From positions 72,001-136,000 of the forward strand of contig JASVEC010000021.1 in NCBI GenBank assembly GCA_030770535.1: a stretch of 64,000 bases of DNA, written 5' to 3'. The notes beneath the pieces are model-generated. The model ran no database searches. It was not told the origin of the DNA and saw nothing but the letters and a program-made list of their open reading frames with translations. Within the stretch, counting starts at the first letter, position 1, and each line of letters starts with the position of its first letter. Below are positions 22,328 to 34,376 of the stretch, piece after piece. The translations under genes and the position numbers were made by a program. Source of the stretch: Batkoa obscura. Its lineage: Eukaryota > Entomophthoromycota > Entomophthoromycetes > Entomophthorales > Batkoaceae.

Positions 22328-22998
22328 GTTGTATTATCAAATATTTATAAAACTTATAACCATTTTACAACAAATTAAAATAGTTTATATTAATATATAT
22401 ATATATATATAACTTTTCTAATGATTTTATGAGCCTTGGTTAGGTTAAAGAGGTTAAATTGCTTACCAAAATACCAAAAGTACATCTTATCCGCTAAAGA
22501 GCTTCCTTACCTTTTAAATCTTTCAATTATTTTTATATCAATATACTTTAAGATCTTAATCATCCTAAATAAAATAAGTCTTTTATATGAATGAATAGTT
22601 TAAAAAAGCAATAGCTCATAAAACCTAAATAAAAAAGTAACTATAAATTTAATATTATGGTATTAAAAGATAGACTTCATTAATTTGTTTATTTATCTCA
22701 TTCAATATTATTAAAATTTTGTCAAATATTCCTAATACTTTACTTTATATTCAAGTATCCCCTACAAATACAATTAAAAACCTTGAAGTATAACCTACTC
22801 ATCTAAAGTTAGGTTACTTGGAACATTTTATTCCTCATTAATATACTAAGTCTCCCTTTACAATCTTAATATATCTTATATCATATCCTCATAGTTTTAT
22901 GATTCAATTCATCATATTAAATTCGTTACTTCCAATAATAAAACACTTGTGAGTTTATTTCTTCTAGATTCTCTAAAAATAATATTCCAATTTTAAAT

Positions 22999-23068
22999 TA
23001 ATTTAATAATTAAATATAATAATTAAATATAATAATTAAATATAACTAAATATAATAATTAAATATAG
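22999..23068. repeat. TAATTAAATATAA tandem repeat
   Basis: Several copies of a 13-base AT unit in a row, with one shortened unit. Confidence 0.65.
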
Positions 23069-23324
23069 TTTTTTTAAATACAAATAAATTATTTTATTAA
23101 GCAGTTAAATAGATAATTGAAATGATATATAAATTACTCGAATTATAAAGCTAGTATTTCAAATAAATACACACATAGTTCAATACAATTATGGGTTTAT
23201 TATGATTAATAAATTTTAGTAAATATAATATCTAAAAATAATAAAGAAGTGGTTCAATAATTAACTTTTAATAAACTTTTTAAGCTTAAATATTACGAAT
23301 CTTAATAAGCTATTAATTAAAAAG

Positions 23325-23385
23325 AATATTCAATAAGATTTCAATAAGATTTCAATAAACTTTCAATAAAATTTCAATTTGAATT
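23325..23385. repeat. TTTCAATAAGA 11-bp tandem repeat
   Basis: Five or so copies of TTTCAATAA(G/A)A-like units, with drift. Confidence 0.65.
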
Positions 23386-24370
23386 TTATAAAACTTATAG
23401 ATTAAATTCTAAATAATATTAAATTTATATAAAAATATTCAAAAAAAAATATTAAAGTTTAAATCTTAAATTTTAAAATTTTAACCGGAGTTTTAGTTAA
23501 TTGGAGGGCTTAAAATTAGTCAGTTACCTAAAATGGTATTCAAGTCTTTTGAAACTACTATAATTATGCTAGTGTAATAAATAATTATTCTTAAGTTTAA
23601 AAAAATGAAATTTTTGTTTTTTATTATTCTTATTTATAAACTTAATTTCATAATAAGCCTCAATAAATAAAAGGATATGATCTTATTTAATTACTTAGTT
23701 TGACATTTTAATATCTTATAATACAAGTTATTAATTAATCATATTAAAAATAAAATTGATTAATTAAATATTTATTATATAGTTCTATAAATTAATAATA
23801 ATAATATATAATAAACAATAACATCACTAAATAAATTAAGAATTATAACACCTATGATTAATTAATTTGAATGTACCAATGAAATTCATTCTTTCTTTTT
23901 ACTATCTTTTAAAGAAATGGAATGAATGAGAGGCGTTGGTGATATTGAATTTTCCAAAAGCGATTAAATCAAGTGTTAACTAATACCAAATTTGGATCAA
24001 GTTACCGTATAACGGATTATGAAAGAGGATTCTTTTTCTCAAAGTTCTATAAAATATAGAATAACAAAGGTTTATTAAAAAGAAATCGAAAAATAGAACA
24101 ATGAAATGAGCCAATTAAATCCATTTATTAGACAGATTTTCATCTTAAAACTGATTTATTAAAATAATTATTAAGTCAATATTTCAACAATTACCTTTTT
24201 TTTTAAATCTTTTTTAAAAAGTTGATAAAATTAAAAATAATAATAATTTTTTTATTATATATTTTTATCCTTTAATTTATTTTAATCGTAAAACTTGAAT
24301 TTATTAATTTTGAATTCCATTTTTTTAAAACCTTTTTCTATTTTTTTAGTTTATTTTTTTTAAATTTAAT

Positions 24371-25667
24371 ATGGGTTGCTCTCAAAGTACAGATAATCAA
24401 GGTTTTGAACAAAACGATACTATAGAAAATCAACTAAGGGCTGATCGTGCTTCTTTAAAAAATGAAGTTAAACTACTTTTATTAGGTACTATCTTATTTT
24501 CATTTTGTTTAACAACTAACTAACTTATTCTTCTTTTCTTATAGGTGCTGGAGAATCGGGTAAAAGTACAATAGTAAAACAGATGGAATTGATACATAAT
24601 GGAAGTTATCCTGATAATGTTAAAAATGAATTTAAAGAAGTGATCTTTTCAAATACTATTGTTTCTATGAGAGTTATATTAGAAGCTATGAGCGAACTTG
24701 GTATCTCTTTAGGTGATGATAATAATCAAACTTATGTTGAACTTATCTTTCAACTTCCTAATCCACTTAATTATTCTTATTTACCTCCAAATGTTTCAAT
24801 GGCTTTAATTGCACTTTGGAGTGATAATGGGGTTAAACTTTGTGTAGATAGATCAAGAGAATTTCAACTTAATGATTCTGCAGCTTAGTAAGTGATTTTG
24901 ACTTGAATTTTATAATAATAATAATAATACTGATAACTTATTTATAGTTATTTTGATTCTGTAGAACGATTTTCTCAGCCTAATTATTTACCAACAGATC
25001 AAGATGTACTTCGTTCAAGAGTTAAAACAAGTGGTATTATAGAAACTAATTTTCAAGTGGGTAAGTTAACTTATCGAATGGTGGATGTGGGAGGTCAACG
25101 TTCTGAACGTAAAAAATGGATTCATTGTTTTGAAGGAGTAACTTCTATTATTTTTATGGTAGCTATTAATGAATATGATCAAACTTTAATTGAAGATGAA
25201 AATATGGTAATAATTTTAATTGTTATTTTAATAATAATTTTTATTTTATTTTTTAGAATCGTATGCATGAATCTTTCACTTTATTTGATTCTGTTTGTAA
25301 TTCTAAATGGTTTCAAGATACTGCTATAATTTTATTTTTAAATAAAATTGATATCTTGAAAAATAAAGTATTAACTTCACCAGTTTCCAATTATTTTCCG
25401 GAATATCAAGGTAAGTGTTTATACTCACTTACACCTACCTCTATAAATCAGAGAACTAATTCATTTTATTTATTATTAGGTGGTACTGATTTCCAATCGG
25501 CATGTGAATTTTTTAAAGGCAAATTTTTAGCTTTAAATAAGAATGTAGAAAAACAAATTTACTGTCATTTTACTTGTGCTACTGATACAAAACAAATTAA
25601 ATTTGTGATGAGTGCTGTAAATGATATAGTAGTACAAATTAATTTAAGAGCGTGTGGTCTTTTATAA
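24371..25667 (+). CDS. GPA1: Heterotrimeric G-protein alpha subunit (group I / Gi-like)
   Basis: Five exons: 24371-24485, 24545-24887, 24948-25206, 25257-25410, 25480-25667; four introns of 50-69 nt; 352 aa, the usual G-alpha length. N-terminal MGC gives an N-myristoylation glycine and palmitoylated Cys3. Nucleotide-binding motifs in order: P-loop GAGESGKST (residues 38-46), helical domain, switch [11 protein letters not shown] with the catalytic Arg, switch II DVGGQR, NKID, and TCATD. The C-terminus is ACGLL, with Cys at position -4 as in pertussis-toxin-sensitive Gi-type subunits and fungal group-I alphas. It couples seven-helix receptors to downstream effectors at the plasma membrane, for instance in mating, nutrient or spore signalling. 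Symbol given by family, not proven orthology. Confidence 0.92.
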
Positions 25668-26748
25668 ATAATAATAATAATAATAACTGTTTTTGTAAAG
25701 TTGAATTAAGATGATAATTTTAAATTTAAAAAACAACCTTTTTTTTAACTTTTTTTTTGCCGATTCAATCTACCACACATATCATTATCATTGACACATA
25801 CCAAGATTAAATCAAACTTCCTCATTTCCCCACCTCTCTTTAAACTCTTTATATTCTTCTTAGTTAATAATAACATTTTTTAAGTATTATCTAGTTCATT
25901 ATCTATTTTCTTATTTTTCTTTTCTTTTTTTTTTAAAGAGGTTGAAGGAGTTTATGAAAACTTTAAGTGTTTTATTATTTGAGATGAATTTTATCTTTGC
26001 TTTCTTTTAAACAATAACATATAGATATAGATATATAAACCCTTTTTTAACTAAATAATATATTATTATGGCATCAAGGTATATAAACTCGATTTGTCTT
26101 AAAGAATAAATATAGTTTATTATTTTATCCGCTGGTTTTAAACTATTATAATCTTTGATTTATTTTTCAAAAATATTGAATAAAATGGTTTTAAACAAGA
26201 TGGTGAACTGAAAATTAATTTCTTCTAAAACATTGAGTATTATTCTTAAACTAGAATTTGATAAATAAATAATAAAATAATATAAAATAATATAAAATAA
26301 TATAAAATAATAGAATATATTAAAGTTATATTTATGTAGTCAAGTATTGTTAATTTACTTATTATGTCATTGAAATTGAATTTAAATTTAGATTTCAGTT
26401 AAAAATAAGATTGAATATTTGTATCAATCAAAAAAGTTAGTATTGTTTTATTAAAAAAGATAGATTTGCCCAAAATTAATGATTTTTTGTAACCACTTAA
26501 GTTTCAACTAGAAATTAATAAAAAGGAAGGGGTAATTAAAACTAAAACTATAAATTCCAGCAATTTTGATAACAAAAAAATAGAAAATAGAAAATAGAAA
26601 ATAGAAAATATTATCAATAAATCAATAAGTTTAATATTTCTATTTTAAAAAAAAACTCATTTTTAGTTTTTTTTTTAAAAAGATGGTAGTTTAAAATTTA
26701 AGATTTAAAATTCTAATAAATTAATAGTCTATTTTTCTTTAACTAAAG
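25668..26748. other. Gap holding the unidentified 5' exon of the next gene
   Basis: AT-rich with short repeats (TATAAAATAA near 26275-26315, AATAGAA near 26578-26607). The next gene's first recognised exon opens at 26749 behind an acceptor, so its start codon should be in here; candidates are the ATGs near 26068 and 26184, neither convincing. Confidence 0.4.
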
Positions 26749-27364
26749 GGTCAAGAAAGCAGTAAATCAGAAAGTAAAAATCCCCATCGACGAACGGTGT
26801 CCACCTCAGTCGTAGCCCCAAGCAAACATCCCAATATGATATTAAAATTAAATGATTCAACTCACAATAACAATCTTACTACACCAAGTAGTTCCTGGTT
26901 AAAAAATAATGGTCATTTAATATCTCCTCGATTACCTCGATTAGAAGAAATATCTGGAGTTATTAGTTCATTTCCATTTAAAACAATTGATGAAGTAGAA
27001 GGTTTGAGTTTAAGTGATAAAGAAATGGATGTTAAAATAAGTCAATCTTATGGTAATGAATATCAGCAATTGTCAAGTTCAATGCCATTAGGAAACGCTA
27101 TTAAGGGCTTATGTAATGTTAAATCAATGGACAGAATAGGGAGACAGAATGATTACTATTCCAATAATAGTTCGCAAAGTTCATTTCAAGTAAATATTCT
27201 TAATTTTTAAACAATTGAAGGTTTTAATAGTGAAATTTTTTATATAATAGGATAGTCCAATTATTACTGTTAGTAAAGGAAAAGCACATAAAATAGATCC
27301 AATCTTATTAAAATTAAAAGGGTTACCGAAAGTAAGTTGAAAGAATAATAATAATAACAATATT

Positions 27365-27416
<52 letters not shown>

Positions 27417-28611
27417 TTTTATTTTATTTTATTTTATTTAGATACCATATAGTTTTCAAATGAATGTTACTAACATGGATACTAATTATTCAAATACTAA
27501 TTCATTTTCTTTAAATAATTTATGGCATCGTAATACTATTAGTTTACCTAAAGTTAAAGCACCATCTATTGGTAAGTATTATTTGTTTAATTGAATTTAT
27601 AATAATATATAATAGAATTTATTTATTTATTATTTTTTAGTTGAATTAGAATCAATTATTTACAATTTGATGTTGTATCATCAAAGAGAATACTTTATTG
27701 AAATGAATCAAATTTTAAAAGATCAAGTAAATTTATATTAATTTATATTAATTTATATTAATTTATATTAATTTTTATTTTAGGAAACAGTAGTTGAAAA
27801 AATTGAAAGTATAGAAGCTGCAGTTGAAGGTCATATAAAATATACAACACCACATCTACGATATATTCATGATAGTAATACTAATTTAAAATTAGCAAGT
27901 AATAATTTTCATTCGTATTTAAAATATTATATTAAACTAATAAAAATTGATAATTTAGTGAATGAAATTCAACAAGAATTAGAGCATAGTCGACAATTAA
28001 TTTACAATGTATTTAAACGAATTGAAAAAATTAATTCATATTTACCTCAAGAAGAACGATTAGGTTACTTAAAATATCAATCTCAAAAAACATATAGTAA
28101 TTTACATACAAGTTATCGTAAAGCCATGTTAAAAGGTAGTGCACCTAATTTTAATAAAAGTAATTATTCTTCGATGATGAGTCGACGACGACGAGAATCA
28201 GTAACTACACTTACACTCGATACTATTATGGCTGAAAAACATCGACCCTTTTCTCAATTAACAACGAGTCATTGGGAGCCTTCTCATTCACCATTTATTA
28301 ATCGACCAATATCGAATTTATCACGAAATTCCATAGATGATTATGGAAATGTTTATTCAGCACATTCTCTATTATCAGAAATGAATTCATTTATGAATTT
28401 TAATAGAGAAAATAATAATAATAGTCAACAACAATTTAATAATATGAGAACTAGATCCCCATCGATTAGGAATTTATCCTTTTTTGATAATGGTAATGCA
28501 AATAATGGTTTAAAATATTATTCATTGGAAAATGAAGAATTTATTAATGTAAATAATAATTTAATGTTATTGGCTAAAAATGAGGATGGGGTAATTAATA
28601 AGGAAACTTAA
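26749..28611 (+). CDS. Coiled-coil protein, 5' exon not found
   Basis: Supported exons: 26749-27189, 27251-27331, 27442-27571, 27641-27726, 27784-28611, encoding about 521 aa. The first of these begins directly after CTAAAG with an in-frame stop further upstream and no ATG, so at least one 5' exon is missing from this model. The N-terminal ~200 residues are Ser/Asn-rich and look disordered. Residues ~215-340 are long helices (ELESIIYNLMLYHQREYF, LVNEIQQELEHSRQLIYNVF) likely to form coiled coils; the tail is disordered with Arg/Ser runs. The helical core is vaguely like the BORCS6/lyspersin subunit of the lysosome-positioning BORC complex, but this is a weak resemblance. Otherwise unrecognised. 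Confidence 0.6.
27367..27440. repeat. TTTA/TTTTA microsatellite in an intron
   Basis: About 12 TTTA units passing into four TTTTA units, forming the 3' part of the intron before exon 27442. Confidence 0.9.
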
Positions 28612-28749
28612 TAGGGAATAAGTTAAGTTTTTTCTTTTAAGATTTTTTAAATGAATTTTGTTAAGTGTAAATAATAATAATAATAATAATAATAATAAAG
28701 ATAATAATAATAATATAATAATATAATAATGATATATAATAATAATATT

Positions 28750-30701
28750 TTAATTAAATTTAAATGCATCAATATCATAACCATCTCCTAAATAAGGATG
28801 AATTAAATCTAAAATTTGTTTTTTCTTTTTAAGATGATGAATTGTAATTAATTCATAACTAGTAGATAAATTTTTTAATATAATAGCTGGTAATAATGGA
28901 CTATTTTCTTTTGTAAATTGTTCAATTGTTTGTTTTAAAATTGTAATCGACTAATAAAAAATAATGAAAGTTAATAGAATGAAAAATGAAAATAATAAAT
29001 ATAATATTTAACTTACTTTGTTTAAATTACCAATATATAAATAATTGATTGCTAATAGGTTATTTAACTAAAGTTATATAAATAAATTATTCTTATTGTT
29101 ATTACTTATAATAAGTTATTTTACTTTAAAGTTATTTTCATTTTTATCTAAATAAGTTTCAATTAATTGAATTGAATCATTCCATTGTGCTTTGGACATT
29201 AATAATAAAGTACTAAAATAAAAATAAAAATAAAAATAAAAATAAAATAAAGATTAGTTTGTAAGATATTAATTAGTATAATTAAAACTTACTTATTTAA
29301 TAATAAATTTAATTTATAATTATTATCAATTAATTCATATCGATTATATTGTTTTATTTTAATTTCAGCTTCTTTAATATTTCCTCCCTTTTAATATTTA
29401 ATTATTAATTAATATTGATTTATAAATTACTGTTAATAAAATAACTTACATACAAATATAAGCGAATACAACAATTCCAAATTATAAAATCACAATCAGA
29501 TTGTAATGTTAATTGTTCAATTATTGTTGTAGCTAATATTAATTCCTAATAGAAAAATTATTAATCATTTATAAACTTCTATTCTATATATTTTAATATA
29601 AAATTATTTACTTTCAATTTTAATAAATAATTTGTTAATATTAAACTTAATTGAATAATTCGATTTTTCCATAATTGAACTTAGTTAATAGTTTAATAAA
29701 TATTATTAAAAACTCAATTTTAAATTAATTTTAAATTATATTTACTTTGTTCTGGATTAAATTGAATTTCCTAAAGAATTTAAAAATAAATAATAATCAT
29801 TTAATATATTATCAATACTGTTAATAATAATATTAAATTTATTTACCTTTCTACAATAATTAATTAAATAATAAATACGATCAATAGAGATTAAATTATC
29901 TCCTAAATAACCTGGTAATTTAGCCCAAATTACTAATAATACAAATGGTATCATAGGTCCTTGTTTATATTATTATTTAATTTTTTATTTAATTTTAAAA
30001 ACTTGTTACCTTTTCTATTTGGAAATAATTCAGGTTGATTTTCAAATCGATATTTCTTATCAAATAAATTATCTAATTTATCTAATTCTGCTGAAGCTAA
30101 TTGACATAAATTAAGTTTTATTAAGGAGATGAGACGGTAACACCATAACTAATAACAAGAAAGAAAATATATATATATATCCATTATTAATAATTAATTA
30201 ATAAAACAATTGAATATTTACTTTTAATAATAATAAAATTTGACTATTATCTGTAGTTGCAATTTGTTGTTTCATAAAAGTAGCTAAACCTCGCCATAAA
30301 CCTTGTTTCTAAAAGAAAGAAAAGTTGATTGAATATCTTTTCCTTTAATTTTTATTTTATTTTATTTTATTTTATTTTATTTTATTTTATTTTATTTTAT
30401 TTTATTTTATTTATCTTATTTTTTATTTATTAAATTAATTTCACTTACCGCATATTCACCTACTTTTTGCTCCCAACTTTCTTGATTTAATTCAATATCT
30501 TCTAATTCTACTTTGGAACTTAAATGTAAAGAATTTGCTATAAATGTTTGTAATAAACTTAGTAATGGATCATTCTTAGAAAAATTGGTTTAATTGTATT
30601 GTCAACTAAATTCTATATTAAACTACCAAGGGTATATCAAATAAATTATTAAATTGCAATTGAAGTTCTTGAGGAATGGAAGATGGCTGTTTATCACTCA
30701 T
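28750..30701 (-). CDS. TRAPPC12: TRAPP complex subunit 12 homologue
   Basis: About 12 short exons spliced from ATG 30701 (MSDKQPSSIPQEL) to the stop at 28750; recognisable exon openings include NDPLLSLLQTF, LWCYRLISLIKLN, GPMIPFVLLVIWAKLPGYLG, ELILATTIIEQL and LNNLLAINYLYIGNLNKS. The C-terminal TPR-like helices with LNNLL.. YLYIGNLNKSI, then LSTSYELITIHHLKKKKQIL and the final DAFKFN, closely follow the end of animal TRAPPC12 (NNM.VCLLYLG.L..S, TMYELESSRSMQKKQALL, FNTQCLKL). TRAPPC12 is a metazoan/filamentous-fungal subunit of TRAPP III, acting in ER-Golgi traffic and autophagy; it is absent from budding yeast. Shares a 155-bp promoter with the dymeclin gene. Confidence 0.75.
30347..30411. repeat. 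TTTTA pentanucleotide microsatellite
   Basis: About 13 perfect units inside a TRAPPC12 intron. Confidence 0.9.
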
Positions 30702-30856
30702 TTTATTTTTGAAGAAAAAAGAAAGAAAAAATCTTCAAAAGTAAGAAATAAACTGATATTTTTAAAAATTTGGAATTTCGTAGTCAAATTAAAAATTCAG
30801 TGTCATAAATTTCATTACTTCACTTTTATCCCTTTTAATTTGAAGTTAAAATCATC
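30702..30856. promoter_or_regulatory. Bidirectional promoter region, TRAPPC12 / dymeclin
   Basis: Only 155 bases separate the two divergent start codons, so core promoter elements for both trafficking genes must lie here or in transcribed sequence. No clear TATA box was picked out. Confidence 0.55.
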
Positions 30857-31353
30857 ATGTCTGATACTCACTCACTCAAATCCCCATCAAAAGAAAACGA
30901 TCAATATCCCATTACAATTTCAATAACTAATCCCAATTATAATAAGTATATTAAACGATTACAAACTAATAAAACAATCTTAATACCACATCATGAACAA
31001 TTAAAATTGGAACTTAAATCAATCATTAAAAGTATTTATCTTAAAGAATTTAAATTTCATAATGTTAATTTTAAAAATTTAATATTTAATGTATTTGGTA
31101 TTAATACTGAAAATGGATTAGAAAATAATAAAAAATATTATTATGCTAATTTATTTATTCAAGTTAAACAAATTATTAAAGAATTAGGTAAATATTCTAT
31201 TTAATTATTTTACATTACTAATTCATTTTGATATAATAGAAATGGAATTAAACATTCATTTACCATTAAATAAATTAGTTCAATATATTTTAGTGAAATT
31301 AAATAATATAACGGAAATTAATAAATCGAAGTAATTAGAATATAATTTCATTA

Positions 31354-31384
<31 letters not shown>

Positions 31385-31499
31385 TATTAGTGAATTAAAA
31401 TTAATTACATTTAATATTAGTTTTATATTAATATTAATATTAAACTATTATTTAATTAATGGTCATTTTATTGATTTTTTACTATTATTTTATGGTAAG

Positions 31500-31534
<35 letters not shown>

Positions 31535-32949
31535 TCTTTAATATCTATTTTTATTTTATTTTAGACGATAATGATCAACAAAGTAAAAGTTTACCATTGA
31601 ATTTAATGAATTGTATAAATCAATTGAGTATAAATGAAAATAACAAAGTGGAAAAAGAAGGTAAATTTAAATTTAATTAATATATAATATAATAATTAAT
31701 TAATAATATACATAAAAGAAAGTAATGAGTTTGAATTATTTTTTAAATGGTTGATTAAATTAATAATACAAATGGATTTAAGGTAAATAATAATATATTA
31801 CTATAGAATATATACATTAATTTTATTTAATTTTGATTTTTAGTTATCAATTAAATATTGAAATTTATCAAAATTGTTTACAATGTTTAATTTGTTTATT
31901 TGCATTTGAATGTAATTATTTATTAAATCAAAATAATAATTATCAAAGTAATAAGGAAGATAACAATGAGGATAATAATAGTAATAATCAAAATGATCAA
32001 ATTCAATTACCTACGAATATGTTATTTCAATTATTAATTAAAACGGATAAGTAAATTTATTTGATTATTCTATTATTCTATTTTATTAACATTTATTTAA
32101 TATTTAATATTATTAGAATTTGGTTAGAAAAATTATCAATTATATTAATACAGAATTATTTTTTTCCATTAATTGGAAAGGATAATCAAAGTAAGTTAAC
32201 TGTAATAATTCTCATAAATAATATCTTATAACTTATAACTCCTATTTTTTTTATTTCTATATTAATAATGTTATTTAGGTTTATTAAAATCAGCCTATTC
32301 CTATTTATTTTCTAATGAAAATTATAAACCAACAACACTATCAATTCAAAGTTTACAAATTTATTTATTTTTAATTACACATTATGAGAATATAGAAATT
32401 AATCCCTTTTTATTAGTAGTAGAAAATTATTTTGGTAATATTAATTATATTGAATTATTATTAATAATTTAAACTATCTATTAATTTATATAGAATTAAT
32501 TAAATTATTTCCCAATCCACCCTTTTTTCATTTAAATTGTATTAATTTATTTGATAAATTAATAAGGTAATATAAATTATATTATACAAATTAATTATTA
32601 TTAATAATAATCTTAACTATTGAATCTTATTCTAGTCAATTAGATGACTGCGAATCTTTGATTTTATTTTATTTATTTTTAAATTATAATAATGAATTTA
32701 AAAATTATTGTTTTTCATTAACAGATCCAAGTGAATTAGTAAGTTATTATATTAATTACAATCAAACATTAATTAATAATAATAATAATAATAATAATAA
32801 TCATTATTTTAGGTATTATCATGTTTAAAAGGAATGTATGAAAGTACAATAAAAAAAGAAAATAATTTAAAAGCCTATTTATATACTATTATATTATTAA
32901 AATGTACTCAATCCATTGGCTTTTTAAAGAATTGTTGTAATAAAGTAAG

Positions 32950-33014
<65 letters not shown>

Positions 33015-34027
33015 ATACAACTATTTAAATAAATAAATAGACAATACTATTCTAATATTACTAAAGTAGTAGTATTTCAATTTTTTATGGCTAATTAAAT
33101 ATATCAATATTTTTAATCGAATTTTTTAGTCTATTCTGCCCCCAATTTGGTTAACTTCACGATTGTTTATGGAATTACCATTATCTGATTTAACGATTCA
33201 TATCTTAATTAAATATAGTACTCATTATTTAAATGAACCAAGGGTAAGTATTTTAATAAGTTAGTAATATATAATATATAATATATAATATATAATATAT
33301 AATATATATAACATAATATACAGTATAGTTTTATAATTGAATCTATATTTACTAATTTTAATTAATATTAGGATCAATTTGCTTATTCTATAGGGATGGC
33401 TACCTTACTAAATATATTACCTTATTGTAATAATTTAACTTCCTTAGTAGTTCAAAAATTATTTAGGTAATAATGGAAGTTTTTATTTCTAATTTTATCT
33501 CATTTCAATAATTAAGTTCTAATTAATTCTTACAATTCTTATATTAATTTTTTATTAGATTTATTGAATTAATTAATAAGAAACGAATTAAATTGGGACA
33601 AAATATTGAAAAAAGAAGAGAAGATAAACTAATTGGTATTAATAATTATGAAGAATTAATTTGTTTATTATTTCATTCTATATTGTTAAATATTCAATTA
33701 CAAAAAATCCAAGCTACTAATTTAATTTACGGATTATTACAAAATTTAAATTTAATTGAATCTTTTGAAAAACACCCCTTCATAAAGCAAGTTACAATAA
33801 GATTGAAACAGGTAAATATAATATTAAGTTTTTTCTTTTTTGTTAAATATCAAATATTAAATTATTTCCTTTTTTTAGTTTTGTAAACCATTTCAATTGA
33901 TTTTGGATAATAATCAGGATAATAATAATTCTATTACTGTGGAAGAAGTTACCTTAAAAATTTCGAATTTATTAAGAACTATGATATTTGATAATGAATT
34001 GGTAAGTTATTAATTATTATACTCTTA

Positions 34028-34100
<73 letters not shown>

Positions 34101-34281
34101 TCATTATTTTTTATTTTTTATTTTTAGTCTAAAGAAATGAAATTATTACATTATGAACCATCAATAGAATCTCAATTTTATTTTAAATATTTATTATGGC
34201 CTGATATTTTATTATATTCACCAATTTATTTTAATGATTCAATTTATTTACAATTAATTGAAATTTTATGGGAAGATTAAA
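30857..34281 (+). CDS. DYM: Dymeclin homologue
   Basis: About a dozen exons from ATG 30857 (MSDTHSLKSPSKEN) to TAA ending at 34281. Exon segments align in order with the second half of animal dymeclin: SAYSYLF..TTLSIQSLQIYLFLI; FPNPPFFHLNCINLFDKLI; FYLFLNYNNEFKNYCFSLTD; LKAYLYTIILLKCTQS; LPPIWLTSRLFMELPLSDLT then YSIGMATLLNILPYC; LFHSILLNIQLQKIQATNLI with FEKHPFIK; and a final QFYFKYLLWPDILLYSPIYF. Dymeclin is a peripheral Golgi protein built of helical repeats, needed for Golgi organisation, and missing from yeasts. The match is pattern-based over many short exons; exact boundaries of the weaker exons (31.2-32.2 kb) are not fixed here. Several introns contain TTA/ATT microsatellites. Confidence 0.7.
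32950..33012. repeat. TTA microsatellite in dymeclin intron
   Basis: About 21 perfect TTA units beginning directly after the GTAAG donor. Confidence 0.92.
34029..34097. repeat. ATT microsatellite in dymeclin intron
   Basis: About 22 perfect ATT units. Confidence 0.92.
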
Positions 34282-34376
34282 GTTTAAATAAATAAAATTA
34301 ATAATTAATCAATGAATAATTAAAATCATATAAAGTTAATAATTAATTTTTATTATTATAATTTAGATAATAATAT

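Larger units (their letters stand above)
21596..24370. other. Gene-free stretch before G-alpha
   Basis: About 2.8 kb of AT-rich DNA with MITE 11 and short tandem repeats near 23000 and 23330; no gene recognised on either strand. Confidence 0.6.

Noticed and set aside
31459-33028. Small hydrophobic ORFs inside the dymeclin locus
   Set aside because: Each combines a dymeclin exon with translated intron microsatellite (poly-Leu or poly-Ile runs).
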